From Patescibacteria group bacterium UBA918 (GTDB taxonomy: Bacteria > Patescibacteriota > Minisyncoccia > Phycocordibacterales > UBA918): 30,961 nucleotides of DNA. Location of the stretch: assembly GCA_002293845.1 (NCBI GenBank), contig DBEA01000019.1, positions 1,252 to 32,212 of the forward strand. The letters run 5' to 3'. This document shows positions 22,409 through 29,870 of the stretch, in pieces; the stretch's first letter is position 1, and each line of letters opens with the position of its first letter. The position numbers and the translations under genes are program-made. Under the pieces are notes generated by a model. The model saw only the letters and a program-made list of their open reading frames with translations. It made no database searches and had not been told where the DNA came from.

Positions 22409-22915
22409 TCAACGATAGCGCAAATCAGGCGGGAGGCGATTTTCCGGTACGTAGACCCTGTCCCCTTCTCCTAGATTAAAGGTTTTGGCGAAAAACGCGT
22501 TGGTTTCGAGCACTAGCCGCGCCGGCTCGGGCGAGGCATAACGCACCGGGAAATTTTCGGGTTTGACGTTCTCTTCTATATGCACGATCTTAAGATCGTT
22601 GTCTATCCAGATAATATCTATCGGAAAATTCATGTCCTTCATCCAGAACAGATAATCGCCTTCCTTTTCGAAAATGAACAACATGCCTTCGTCCTCCTCG
22701 ATGGAGGATACTCCCGAAAGACCTTGCCGTCGCGCCGCTTCGGTCTCGGCCACACTGACCTGCAGAGGTATGTCGCGCACGTGTATCGCGATATCGCCCG
22801 TGCCCCGGAAATATTCCAATATCGGCTCTTGGTATGATCTAAATAAGAACACGAGCACCGTCGCTACCACGGAGATTATCAGTATGTCGATCAAAATCCA
22901 CCAATTGTTCTTCAT
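22409..22915 (-). CDS. DUF192 protein, membrane-anchored
   Basis: A 168-aa protein with an N-terminal membrane helix (WWILIDILIISVVATVLVFLF, from about residue 5) and a DUF192 domain. The hallmarks RRQGLSGVSSIEEDEGMLFI, FWMKDMNFPIDIIWID and the terminal segment GEGDRVYVPENRLP are all visible. The domain is common and of unknown function, thought to be an extracytoplasmic beta-barrel fold. Its last codon is 5 bp from the rnpB extended -10, so the rnpB -35 overlaps it. The start is supported by an extended -10 (TG-A-TAGCAT) 6 nt upstream. Confidence 0.85.
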   Translation of the reverse strand: MKNNWWILIDILIISVVATVLVFLFRSYQEPILEYFRGTGDIAIHVRDIPLQVSVAETEAARRQGLSGVSSIEEDEGMLFIFEKEGDYLFWMKDMNFPIDIIWIDNDLKIVHIEENVKPENFPVRYASPEPARLVLETNAFFAKTFNLGEGDRVYVPENRLPPDLRYR

Positions 22916-22921
22916 CCATAA

Positions 22922-22930
22922 ATGCTATCA
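22922..22930 (-). promoter_or_regulatory. Extended -10 of the DUF192 gene
   Basis: Minus-strand TGATAGCAT ends 6 nt before ATG 22915: a leaderless start. Confidence 0.45.
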
Positions 22931-22984
22931 CGCGTTGGGTTTCGCCAAGTGACGATATGTGAAAACGTCTGCCTATCCCGTTAA

Positions 22985-23018
22985 AAAGAAAAACAGCGCC
23001 TCAGCGCTGTTTTTCTTT
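22985..23018 (-). terminator. Strong bidirectional terminator
   Basis: AAAGAAAAACAGCGC (22985-22999) and its exact complement (23004-23018), with a CTCA loop and T5 runs on both strands. It insulates the DUF192 gene from the fragment upstream. Confidence 0.85.
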
Positions 23019-23060
23019 CCACATTAAGCCGACACCTCTCAAGATTCGTCCATACCGCGG

Positions 23061-23264
23061 CTAATCGCTGATGGTCTGGAGACCGGTGCGATAGTTAGAC
23101 GCCGGCGTGGCGAGGGTGTACGAGTCCGGCGCGGCGGCGGTGTCGTTCCAACCTACCGACACCAACTGCGCTCGGTACTGTCCGAAGTCGGTGGGGCCGA
23201 TGGTCGCCACCAACTCGAACCTGGCGGTCTGGCCCTCGCTAATGCGAACGTAACCGTTCTCCAT
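23061..23264 (-). pseudogene. C-terminal fragment of a surface beta-sandwich protein
   Basis: Sixty-seven residues, MENGYVRISEGQTARFELVA, then TIGPTDFGQYRAQLVSVGWN and ending YRTGLQTISD. This looks like the last Ig-like domain of the long repetitive cell-surface proteins found in Parcubacteria. In frame before the ATG one can still read FSRISGGN, which belongs to the same domain, preceded by TAG (23289-23291). There is no signal peptide and no room for the rest, since the nuclease ends at 23300. I take it as the remnant of a deleted gene; a short functional protein cannot be excluded. Confidence 0.5.
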
Positions 23265-23299
23265 GTTGCCGCCGGAAATGCGGCTGAACTACACTGACT

Positions 23300-24115
23300 T
23301 CAAGGTAAAGACTCGCAAGCGACTCCGTCATGGTCGCTGTCAAGCCGGTCGAAGTTGTAGGTCGGCGAGCCGCCGCCGGCTTCGAAATAAGTCTGAGCCT
23401 CCGCCTGCGTGGCGAAGTCCGGACAATCTTTGTCGTCGGGATTGGCTGGCACGAAAGCGGCAGTGCCGCCACTAGTTTCGAAGGACTCCGCACAGGCTTC
23501 GTCGGCCCACAGACCCTCCTTACCTTCCCGAGCTGCCGTCTCTGCCGCCTTGAATTCGGCCTGATACTCGTAAGGCAAATTGTAAGTGTATTCGAAAGCG
23601 AACCCTTCGCTGATGAGCGCCTGATTCACGAACAACCCGTCATCGCGCCGGACATAAGCCAAGAGGCGGCCGTACTTATCGCGCTCGCCCTGACTCGGAT
23701 CATCGATCAAGACGACCGACCGACCTTCAAGCCAACCTTTGGTGCGAGCGGAGGCTTCCGCGCCAAAACACTGCACCGGCTTCGAAGGATGGACCGTCTC
23801 CGGCGTGTCGACACCGATCAGGCGCACTGTTTCTTTGATACCGTTCATATCGACGACGATGGTGTCGCCGTCAATCACGGACAGAACCTCATGAAGATCG
23901 TCTTTCCCGACCGCGGATTCAGGCGTGCTTGGGGACTCGATAACCGCGCCTACACCATCGTTAATTTTCTCCTGGCCGTCGGCTTTGTCGACGGCCGAAG
24001 CTACATCGCGAGGATCGGCCGAGGCTGGATTCGACCGAACCGATTTTCCATAAATAAAGAATGCCGCGACGGCGACCGTCAACATCAGGATCGGGAGCCA
24101 ATAGCGTAATTTCAT
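23300..24115 (-). CDS. Staphylococcal-nuclease-like protein with excalibur domain
   Basis: A 271-aa exported or anchored nuclease. An N-terminal hydrophobic segment (LPILMLTVAVAAFFIYG, residues 7-23) is followed by a spacer, the SNase domain (about 80-225: VIDGDTIVVD, VRLIGVDTPETVH with catalytic Arg and Glu, DKYGRLLAYV with the second Arg), and a C-terminal excalibur calcium-binding motif (DSDHDGVACESLP). It probably degrades DNA outside the cell, which may feed a cell unable to make nucleotides. ATG 24115 is chosen because TATAAT ends 6 nt before it; the longer frame from 24220 has no support. Confidence 0.88.
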   Translation of the reverse strand: MKLRYWLPILMLTVAVAAFFIYGKSVRSNPASADPRDVASAVDKADGQEKINDGVGAVIESPSTPESAVGKDDLHEVLSVIDGDTIVVDMNGIKETVRLIGVDTPETVHPSKPVQCFGAEASARTKGWLEGRSVVLIDDPSQGERDKYGRLLAYVRRDDGLFVNQALISEGFAFEYTYNLPYEYQAEFKAAETAAREGKEGLWADEACAESFETSGGTAAFVPANPDDKDCPDFATQAEAQTYFEAGGGSPTYNFDRLDSDHDGVACESLP

Positions 24116-24121
24116 TTGAAT

Positions 24122-24127
24122 ATTATA
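24122..24127 (-). promoter_or_regulatory. -10 of the nuclease gene
   Basis: Minus-strand TATAAT, 6 nt before ATG 24115: a leaderless transcript. Confidence 0.6.
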
Positions 24128-24203
24128 CGCACAGGGCGACTGCCATGTGCGTGCGTCCCGGCTGCTTCTTCGATCGCACGCCGAGATCGATTCAACACTA
24201 AGA

Positions 24204-24599
24204 CTAACTGCGGACCACAAGGAAGATCATCGTGGATACCGTACCGCACAGAAAAGACCCCCATAAAATATCTATAACAGCCAAACGTACGGTCCAGTCG
24301 GTCAGTGTTGCCAGATTAGTGAGGTCATACAACCCGTACCCCACGAGGCCGAAGAGCGCGCCGAAAGCGAAGGCCGTGGCCACACTCGAGGCTAACGGGT
24401 ACACGAAGACCACGATACCGATGGACATCAGCACATAAACCAGCGCGGCTGGCAGATATCGAACGTTCCACTCGCCGGTATCGGTGAGGCGAGCTATGCC
24501 GCTTATCTCCGAACGAAAGAAGTTACCAGCAAAATAAAACCAGACAAAATCCAAAACAACGAACAACACCGCAGCGACAATCATCAACATGATAGACAT
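24204..24599 (-). CDS. DUF2177-family membrane protein
   Basis: A 131-aa protein with four membrane helices. The family pattern is visible: LDFVWFYFAGNFFRSEI near residue 16, ALFGLVGYGLYDLTNLATL near residues 81-99, and WTVRLAVIDILWG after it. The function of DUF2177 is unknown. TATAAT on the minus strand (24617-24612) overlaps the stop codon of the 74-aa gene upstream and lies 12 nt before the ATG, giving a leader of about 5 nt. Confidence 0.82.
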   Translation of the reverse strand: MSIMLMIVAAVLFVVLDFVWFYFAGNFFRSEISGIARLTDTGEWNVRYLPAALVYVLMSIGIVVFVYPLASSVATAFAFGALFGLVGYGLYDLTNLATLTDWTVRLAVIDILWGSFLCGTVSTMIFLVVRS

Positions 24600-24611
24600 G
24601 GGTATGTTTCG

Positions 24612-24617
24612 ATTATA
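24612..24617 (-). promoter_or_regulatory. -10 of the DUF2177 gene
   Basis: Minus-strand TATAAT overlapping the stop of the 74-aa gene, 12 nt before the DUF2177 start. Confidence 0.5.
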
Positions 24618-24837
24618 GTTTCTCTATTTCCTTCAAATCTTTGTCTGGCCAATACAATATGAACAAACCAGCGACAATTCCTCCTAGTGCTGTCCATAGA
24701 TGGTGTCCGCCGAAGAGTTGGACATCGATAGCATCGAGAACATACCAGATGCCGCGCCAGATAAGCACCAACCCGACAACGATCGACAAGTTACGCGCTA
24801 AGTAAGCCGCGGACATGGCAGATTTCATTTTTATCAT
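24613..24837 (-). CDS. 74-aa two-helix membrane protein
   Basis: Two hydrophobic segments, near residues 15-33 (RNLSIVVGLVLIWRGIWYVL) and 46-62 (WTALGGIVAGLFILYW), with a GGHH motif between them and a charged tail (DKDLKEIEKL). The His pair might bind metal, and the neighbour is a metal P-type ATPase, but this is only a suggestion. TATAAT ends 6 nt before the ATG, supporting the start. The family is not recognised. Confidence 0.65.
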   Translation of the reverse strand: MIKMKSAMSAAYLARNLSIVVGLVLIWRGIWYVLDAIDVQLFGGHHLWTALGGIVAGLFILYWPDKDLKEIEKL

Positions 24838-24843
24838 AAAATA

Positions 24844-24849
24844 ATTATA
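24844..24849 (-). promoter_or_regulatory. -10 of the 74-aa membrane protein gene
   Basis: Minus-strand TATAAT, 6 nt before ATG 24837. Confidence 0.55.
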
Positions 24850-24872
24850 TCATCAGCGCTTCTCTCGCGATT

Positions 24873-26651
24873 TTAGCGCAACGCCCGCAGGGCGTTTAGA
24901 ATGACCGCCACATCGATCGCTTCCTGGATCAGAGCGCCGGCGACCGGAGTGATGAGACCGAAGGCCGCAAAACCCATGGCGCAGACCGATAACCCCGCAC
25001 CGACATAGACGCTCTCTCGAGCGATCATGAGCGTACGACGCGACGCCGTCAACAAACCGTCGAGATGTTCGATCTTATTGTCCAGCATCACGATGTCGGC
25101 GGCATTGATCGAAGCCGCGTTCTCCGCGCCTGAAAAGGCGACGCCTATGTCCGCGCGCGCCAAGGCCGGCGCGTCGTTGAGACCATCCCCCACCATCGCC
25201 ACGATCTTACCTTCCTGATGGATCGCTTCCACCATTCGATACTTATCTTCCGGCGACGCGCCGGCATGAATCTTAATATCGATATCACCGAACACTTGGT
25301 CAGCGCTTTCTTTAGTGTCCCCAGTGATGACCTCACTCGTAATTCCCTGCGCTTTCAAGTTCTGTAAAAATCCCGCTACGCCGGTTTTCAAAGTGTCCAA
25401 AAAGTGAAACTCGGCCAAAGTCTCACCGTCCTCCGACAAGACGAGCGTGATACCGCCGCGGCCGGATTCCCGGCCCGTGATGTTATAAGAACGGCCATCG
25501 ATCACGCCGGAAATGCCTTCGCCGAGCTTCTCCGAAACTAGCGCCGAGGCTTCGAAAGTTACGCCTCTCGCGTTAGCCTCGCGCACGATGGCCCGCGCCA
25601 ACGGGTGAAGCGAGTGAATCTCGAGTCCGGCGGCGATCGCCAGCAACTCCTCGTCCGATGACGAACGTCCTCGCTCGGATATCTTGTCTATCGATACTAA
25701 TTTAGGTTCGCCGAACGTGAGCGTGCCGGTCTTGTCAAAGAAGATCGTGTCGACTCTATCGAGTAACTCCAACGCCGTTGGATCTCTAACGATCACCTTG
25801 CGTTTAGCGAGCCGCGACATGCCGCTTAAAAAGGCCACTGGCGCGGCTATGATCAGAGGGCACGGTGTGGCTACCACCAACACGGCCAATAAACTGGTAG
25901 AACCGCCGACCATGTAAGCCAACGCCGCGAAGAAGATCGTAAAACCAGTGAAGTACAAACTAACTTGCGCCGACAATCTCACGAAGCGCGCCGGTTGGCT
26001 TTTGGCTTTTTCGACCAGTTCTACGATGCGATGATAGGTCGAGCTCGAAAAATCCCCGACGACGACGATCTCGATGGTATCTCCGACATTGACCGCGCCG
26101 CTTTTTACCAACACCCCCTCTCGCACTTCGACCGTAGCGGCCTCGCCGGTAAGATTGGACATGTCGAACGAACCGACTAGCGATATCAGAGTGCCATCGA
26201 GCGGCACCAACTCGTTTCTCTTGACCAAGACCCTCTGTCCTTCCTCGATCTCCTGGAGCGCCGTGGCTACATACCTTCCATCGACGTTGACCAGCGCCTG
26301 TTTCGGTATAGTGTCGCTTAAAGCGCGCAAAGCTCCTTCCGCCCGACGTGAGGCGAAATCCTCAAGAGCCTCGCCGCCGGTGAACATCAGGGTGACGATG
26401 GCGCCAGCCAACTCCTGGTCGGTGAGAAGAGCGACGACCATCGCCAAGAAAGCGACATAATCGAGCGCGTATCTACCTTCGTTGATCTCTTCATATGCGT
26501 TCTTCAGAATGACGACCAGGCCTAGCGCGATGGCTATGGTGTAAGCGTGGGATGCCCCGAGTAATCCCGCGACAATGAGCGACAGTACCGCTGTCGGCAA
26601 TACGAACACGCTCACCTTATTCCAAACCCCGAAAAACACGGAAGACGCCAT
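24873..26651 (-). CDS. P1B-type heavy-metal ATPase
   Basis: A 592-aa metal-transporting P-type ATPase. Visible motifs: actuator SNLTGE (165-170), the membrane metal site TPCPL (262-266), phosphorylation site DKTGT (D306), the HP motif SLHPLARA, and hinge GDGLNDAPALARADIG. The N-terminal metal-binding domain is missing. TPCPL differs from the CPC or SPC of well-studied Cu, Zn and Co subgroups, so the metal cannot be assigned. It follows the SIMPL gene by 9 bp and lies just upstream of a two-helix protein with a GGHH motif. Confidence 0.9.
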   Translation of the reverse strand: MASSVFFGVWNKVSVFVLPTAVLSLIVAGLLGASHAYTIAIALGLVVILKNAYEEINEGRYALDYVAFLAMVVALLTDQELAGAIVTLMFTGGEALEDFASRRAEGALRALSDTIPKQALVNVDGRYVATALQEIEEGQRVLVKRNELVPLDGTLISLVGSFDMSNLTGEAATVEVREGVLVKSGAVNVGDTIEIVVVGDFSSSTYHRIVELVEKAKSQPARFVRLSAQVSLYFTGFTIFFAALAYMVGGSTSLLAVLVVATPCPLIIAAPVAFLSGMSRLAKRKVIVRDPTALELLDRVDTIFFDKTGTLTFGEPKLVSIDKISERGRSSSDEELLAIAAGLEIHSLHPLARAIVREANARGVTFEASALVSEKLGEGISGVIDGRSYNITGRESGRGGITLVLSEDGETLAEFHFLDTLKTGVAGFLQNLKAQGITSEVITGDTKESADQVFGDIDIKIHAGASPEDKYRMVEAIHQEGKIVAMVGDGLNDAPALARADIGVAFSGAENAASINAADIVMLDNKIEHLDGLLTASRRTLMIARESVYVGAGLSVCAMGFAAFGLITPVAGALIQEAIDVAVILNALRALR

Positions 26652-26660
26652 GGTGAATGT

Positions 26661-27401
26661 CTAGAGTTCGAAAGTAGCCCTAACCGTCACCATCACCTCC
26701 TTATTGACGCTCTGAGTGTCGTACATACCGTAATCGCTGATGTCGATGCCGCCTTGCGGCAAAACCTGCACCACGCCGCTCGATGCATTACGAAGGACAC
26801 TGACCGAACGACCTGATTCCGAAGCGATGGCGTCGGCGCGCGCCTTCGCGTCCTTGATAGCTTCGCTCAACAATTTGACCCGCATCTCGTCGAGTTTGCT
26901 ATAAGTGAGCTCCAAGGATTGGATAGTGGCGTTGTAATTGGCGCCGGTGAACGGAGCGATGTCGTTCGCGAGCGCACTGATCTTATCGATATCGTGACTG
27001 CGCACGATGATCTGGCGATTCACGGTATAGCCGGTGAATATCGCCTCACCGTATTGCGGATAGGTGTAATTCGGGTAACTAGTGATGGCCGGCGTCTCGT
27101 GATCGATGAAGCCCTGTGCGTCGAGATAGGATGTTATCTTATCGCTCGCCGCCTCGAGTCTAGCGTAGCCCGACTGCTGGTCACCGACACCGGTCCGGGT
27201 ATCGAGATTGATGATGAGTCGGGCGGTATCGGCCACCACCGCTTCCTTGGCCGAACCGGTCACTTCGATATTGTCGCGAGACAGTTTGATGTCGTAAGCG
27301 GTGTACGCGCCGATGCCGGTCACCACCACCGCACCCAGGACTAAAACCGTAGCCGCAGCGACCATCGGTACCGAATAATCGAATAGTTTGCTTATGTTCA
27401 T
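26661..27401 (-). CDS. SIMPL-domain (DUF541) protein, membrane-anchored
   Basis: A 246-aa protein with an N-terminal membrane helix (VPMVAAATVLVLGAVVVTGI, residues 10-29) and a SIMPL domain (IEVTGSAKEAVVADTARLII at the start; SEAIKDAKARADAIASESGR in the helix). Its bacterial relatives are periplasmic or outer-surface proteins linked to stress, function unclear. I prefer ATG 27401, with a GGGCGAG ahead of it, to the GTG at 27431, because a TAGAAT at 27441-27436 (minus) would start transcription at about that GTG. It ends in TAG. Confidence 0.8.
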   Translation of the reverse strand: MNISKLFDYSVPMVAAATVLVLGAVVVTGIGAYTAYDIKLSRDNIEVTGSAKEAVVADTARLIINLDTRTGVGDQQSGYARLEAASDKITSYLDAQGFIDHETPAITSYPNYTYPQYGEAIFTGYTVNRQIIVRSHDIDKISALANDIAPFTGANYNATIQSLELTYSKLDEMRVKLLSEAIKDAKARADAIASESGRSVSVLRNASSGVVQVLPQGGIDISDYGMYDTQSVNKEVMVTVRATFEL

Positions 27402-27506
27402 ATGCTCGCCCAGTGAACTGATAAAATTCACGAATATTCTACACTACCGTAGCGATCCCTGCCGACCATCATCCGTCGCGTTCTACATCCAAGTCCACCG
27501 AATCAG

Positions 27507-27577
27507 CTGGGGTACAGGGATTCGAACCCCAATTAAAGGCTTCAAAGGCCTCTGTCCTACCATTAGACGATACCCCA
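27507..27577 (-). tRNA. tRNA-Gln (anticodon UUG)
   Basis: Cloverleaf on the minus strand: acceptor TGGGGTA with TACCCCA (discriminator G), anticodon loop CTTTGAA, T loop TTCGAAT. The unusual U1-A72 pair and the G73 match bacterial tRNA-Gln. It is 71 nt long and no CCA is encoded. Confidence 0.93.
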
Positions 27578-27652
27578 AAATGTGGGACTACTTTAGCACA
27601 CCCACGGTCATTTTTCAGCTCCTATATTTCATAACAAACACTTATATGTCCC

Positions 27653-27681
27653 TTGAACATTTCCGACTCGGCGTGTATCAT
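27653..27681 (+). promoter_or_regulatory. Promoter of the 115-aa plus-strand orphan
   Basis: TTGAAC (27653-27658), 17 bp, TATCAT (27676-27681). This gives a leader of about 25 nt with an AGGAGG. Confidence 0.65.
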
Positions 27682-27712
27682 CGATTAGGCAAGGTTCCCC
27701 CAGGAGGATGTG

Positions 27713-28060
27713 ATGGGCGATACTCTATACGACCTCATGACGGAGGTTGACAATATCCCGGCCGACAAACTGTGGCCGGGTACGCCGCTTTGCGAACGTA
27801 CCGAGGAAATATCGATCCTCGATCGGCTCGCGCCGCCAAACCTGCAACATGTGAAGAAAGGCGTGTTGCCTGACCGAACCATCTTGGTTCGTGTCACTGA
27901 CGGACGACAGCGATTATACGATCTAATCATCGCCAAGGACGGCGAGCGGGTCCAAGTGATAAGAAGTGGCGGGGCACTCGACATCATTACAGTCGACCAG
28001 TTCCGGCAATACATCTCGGAGTTGTGTTCCGATGAGACCATTCCAAAGGCCGGCGCGTAG
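27713..28060 (+). CDS. 115-aa soluble orphan protein
   Basis: The only plus-strand gene right of 7.1 kb. Begins MGDTLYDLMTEVDNIPADKL; strands and helices alternate (RTILVRVTDGRQRLYDLIIA, then DIITVDQFRQYISELC). AGGAGG lies 5 nt before ATG 27713; the GTG at 27710 is less well spaced. It has its own promoter and ends in a hairpin. No family is recognised, and there is no signal or membrane segment. Confidence 0.7.
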   Translation: MGDTLYDLMTEVDNIPADKLWPGTPLCERTEEISILDRLAPPNLQHVKKGVLPDRTILVRVTDGRQRLYDLIIAKDGERVQVIRSGGALDIITVDQFRQYISELCSDETIPKAGA

Positions 28061-28073
28061 CAACGCGCCGGCC
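28048..28073. terminator. Shared hairpin between convergent genes
   Basis: GGCCGGCGCG (28048-28057) pairs perfectly with 28064-28073. The T tracts are weak on both strands. It overlaps the end of the 115-aa orphan and could serve ftsX from the other side. Confidence 0.55.
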
Positions 28074-28098
28074 TAAATTCCCCTGACCTAAACCGACG

Positions 28099-29037
28099 TC
28101 ACACTCGTAAATACCGCGATACGGCCAAGGCGCTTGAAACGGCGCCGATAATGATGCCGCCACCGACCAAGACCAGTAAGAAGTACGGGAAATTATGAAC
28201 GTAGTACCCGAGCAACATGCCGCCACTCACTTCTTCGAAGAACGGGAACGGATAGAAAGCGGATTCGTAGAATATCAACGCCGGATATAATAGGATCAAC
28301 ACTAAGACGCCGGCGAACAATCCCTGCATGATGCCGGTCACCACGAACGGACCGCGAATGAAAGCGTTCGAAGCTCCGACCAGACGCATGACACCGATCT
28401 CCTCGCGCGAGTGGTGAATGGCGAGGCGAATGGTGACGAATGAGACGAAGATGGCCAATAAGAGCAGGATCGAAGTACGAATGGTGTTAGTGGTCTGGGT
28501 GTCGTCGATGATGTCGCCCAGACGATCGATGGCCACCTGATTGCGGGCATAGTTGACCCGATCGATGACCGGCGATTGCGGATCTTCGAGCGCTTGGCGA
28601 TCGGCCAAAAAAGCGGCGACTCCCTCATAATGAGAAGTTTGGTGGGCCCGGATGGACAGCGAGGCCCCGAGCGGGTTCTCACCGAGTTCGTCGAGCGCCT
28701 GGATAGTGAGCGCGTCACCGGAATGTCGATCGCGAAATTCTTGTAGAGCCTGATCGCGCGAGGTGTAAGCGACCTCGGCCACCTCCGGGAGACTTTCGAG
28801 CGCGGTCTTTAGCGATGCGATCTCCCCTTCTGAAGCCGTGGTGACGAAGTAAACGTTTATATCCACCTTTTCCTGCAGATCCTCCAGAGCCTGACGCAAG
28901 GAATAGTTATCGAGCATCGTCGAAGCGATCATGAATAGCGCCACGGTCATGACGAAGATAGCGGCTAGCGAGACGAAAGCGCTACGCCAAAAATTGATGG
29001 CTCCGGATCTGACGATTCTCTTGAATGCTACCCACAT
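28099..29037 (-). CDS. ftsX: FtsX, cell-division ABC permease
   Basis: A 312-aa protein with an N-terminal helix (near residues 20-42), a large outer domain (about 45-180: EVAEVAYTSRDQALQEFRDR), and three C-terminal helices (LLLLAIFVSFVTIRLAIHHS; REEIGVMRLVGASNAFIRGP is the FtsX cytoplasmic loop). With FtsE it forms the complex that switches on peptidoglycan hydrolases at the septum. The likely client here is the M23 coiled-coil protein at 9685-11010. It is about 60 bp from ftsE and has its own TATAAT 8 nt before the ATG. Confidence 0.92.
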   Translation of the reverse strand: MWVAFKRIVRSGAINFWRSAFVSLAAIFVMTVALFMIASTMLDNYSLRQALEDLQEKVDINVYFVTTASEGEIASLKTALESLPEVAEVAYTSRDQALQEFRDRHSGDALTIQALDELGENPLGASLSIRAHQTSHYEGVAAFLADRQALEDPQSPVIDRVNYARNQVAIDRLGDIIDDTQTTNTIRTSILLLLAIFVSFVTIRLAIHHSREEIGVMRLVGASNAFIRGPFVVTGIMQGLFAGVLVLILLYPALIFYESAFYPFPFFEEVSGGMLLGYYVHNFPYFLLVLVGGGIIIGAVSSALAVSRYLRV

Positions 29038-29045
29038 GAGATTAG

Positions 29046-29051
29046 ATTATA
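29046..29051 (-). promoter_or_regulatory. -10 of ftsX
   Basis: Minus-strand TATAAT, 8 nt before ATG 29037, inside the ftsE-ftsX gap. Confidence 0.5.
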
Positions 29052-29099
29052 CGTCATAGATCATAACTTATATATGATTTACGATCGTTGAATTACTAT

Positions 29100-29783
29100 T
29101 TATAAAACGTACTTCCCGCTCTCGTCGTCGCGCAAAACCCGCCCCCTGTCCATGGTGATGACGCGCCGGCCCAGTTCGTCTATCACTCCCTTGTTATGAG
29201 TAGTCATGATCACGGTGGTGCCGAGATCGTTGATCTTTTTGAGAATCTGCACGACCTCGTAAGTTGCGATCGGGTCTAGGTTGCCCGTCGGTTCGTCGGC
29301 AATGATGATGTCCGGCTGGTTGACGATGGCGCGCGCAATCGCCACGCGCTGCCTCTCACCGCCGGAAAGCTGGTGCGGGAAGTTGAATATCTTGTCATCG
29401 AGATCGACGAGCTCTAGCGCTTGCGGCACGTTCTCGGCGATCTCCTCGTCGGACCGACCGTTGGCCTCCATCGCGAAGGCGACATTTTCGTAAGCCGTCT
29501 TGTTAGGAAGAAGTTTGAAATCCTGGAAGACGGTACCGATCTTGCGACGAAACTTAGGCAGACGCCCGCGGGGTATCTTATGGATATCGGTCGATTCGTA
29601 GAAGACGGTACCGTCAGAGGGACGATCTTCGGCCAACAGCATCTTGAGCAAAGTAGACTTTCCGGCTCCGGAATGACCGACGATCGAGACGAATTCGTGA
29701 GGTGCGATCTGGAAGGTCACATCCTCTAGGGCTACCGACTCTCCTCCGTTGTACCACTTGGAAACTTTATCGAAATAGATCAT
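29100..29783 (-). CDS. ftsE: FtsE, cell-division ATPase
   Basis: A 227-aa ABC ATPase. Walker A is GHSGAGKST (36-44), the signature is LSGGERQ, and Walker B is IIIADEPTGNLD. EFVSIVGHSGAGKSTLLKML and TVFQDFKLLPNKTAYENVAF are typical of FtsE. It pairs with FtsX downstream on the same strand. No -10 of the leaderless type is obvious before its ATG. Confidence 0.95.
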   Translation of the reverse strand: MIYFDKVSKWYNGGESVALEDVTFQIAPHEFVSIVGHSGAGKSTLLKMLLAEDRPSDGTVFYESTDIHKIPRGRLPKFRRKIGTVFQDFKLLPNKTAYENVAFAMEANGRSDEEIAENVPQALELVDLDDKIFNFPHQLSGGERQRVAIARAIVNQPDIIIADEPTGNLDPIATYEVVQILKKINDLGTTVIMTTHNKGVIDELGRRVITMDRGRVLRDDESGKYVL

Positions 29784-29870
29784 GAGTTAAGGTTTAAGGT
29801 TGTCGATTGTCTAACTTGTAGCGTCTGTAAAAAACCGATCGACCTTCACCGACATAACCCGTACATTGTA

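Noticed and set aside
23330..24109. 259-codon plus-strand frame
   Set aside because: Antisense shadow of the nuclease gene, whose catalytic motifs are intact.
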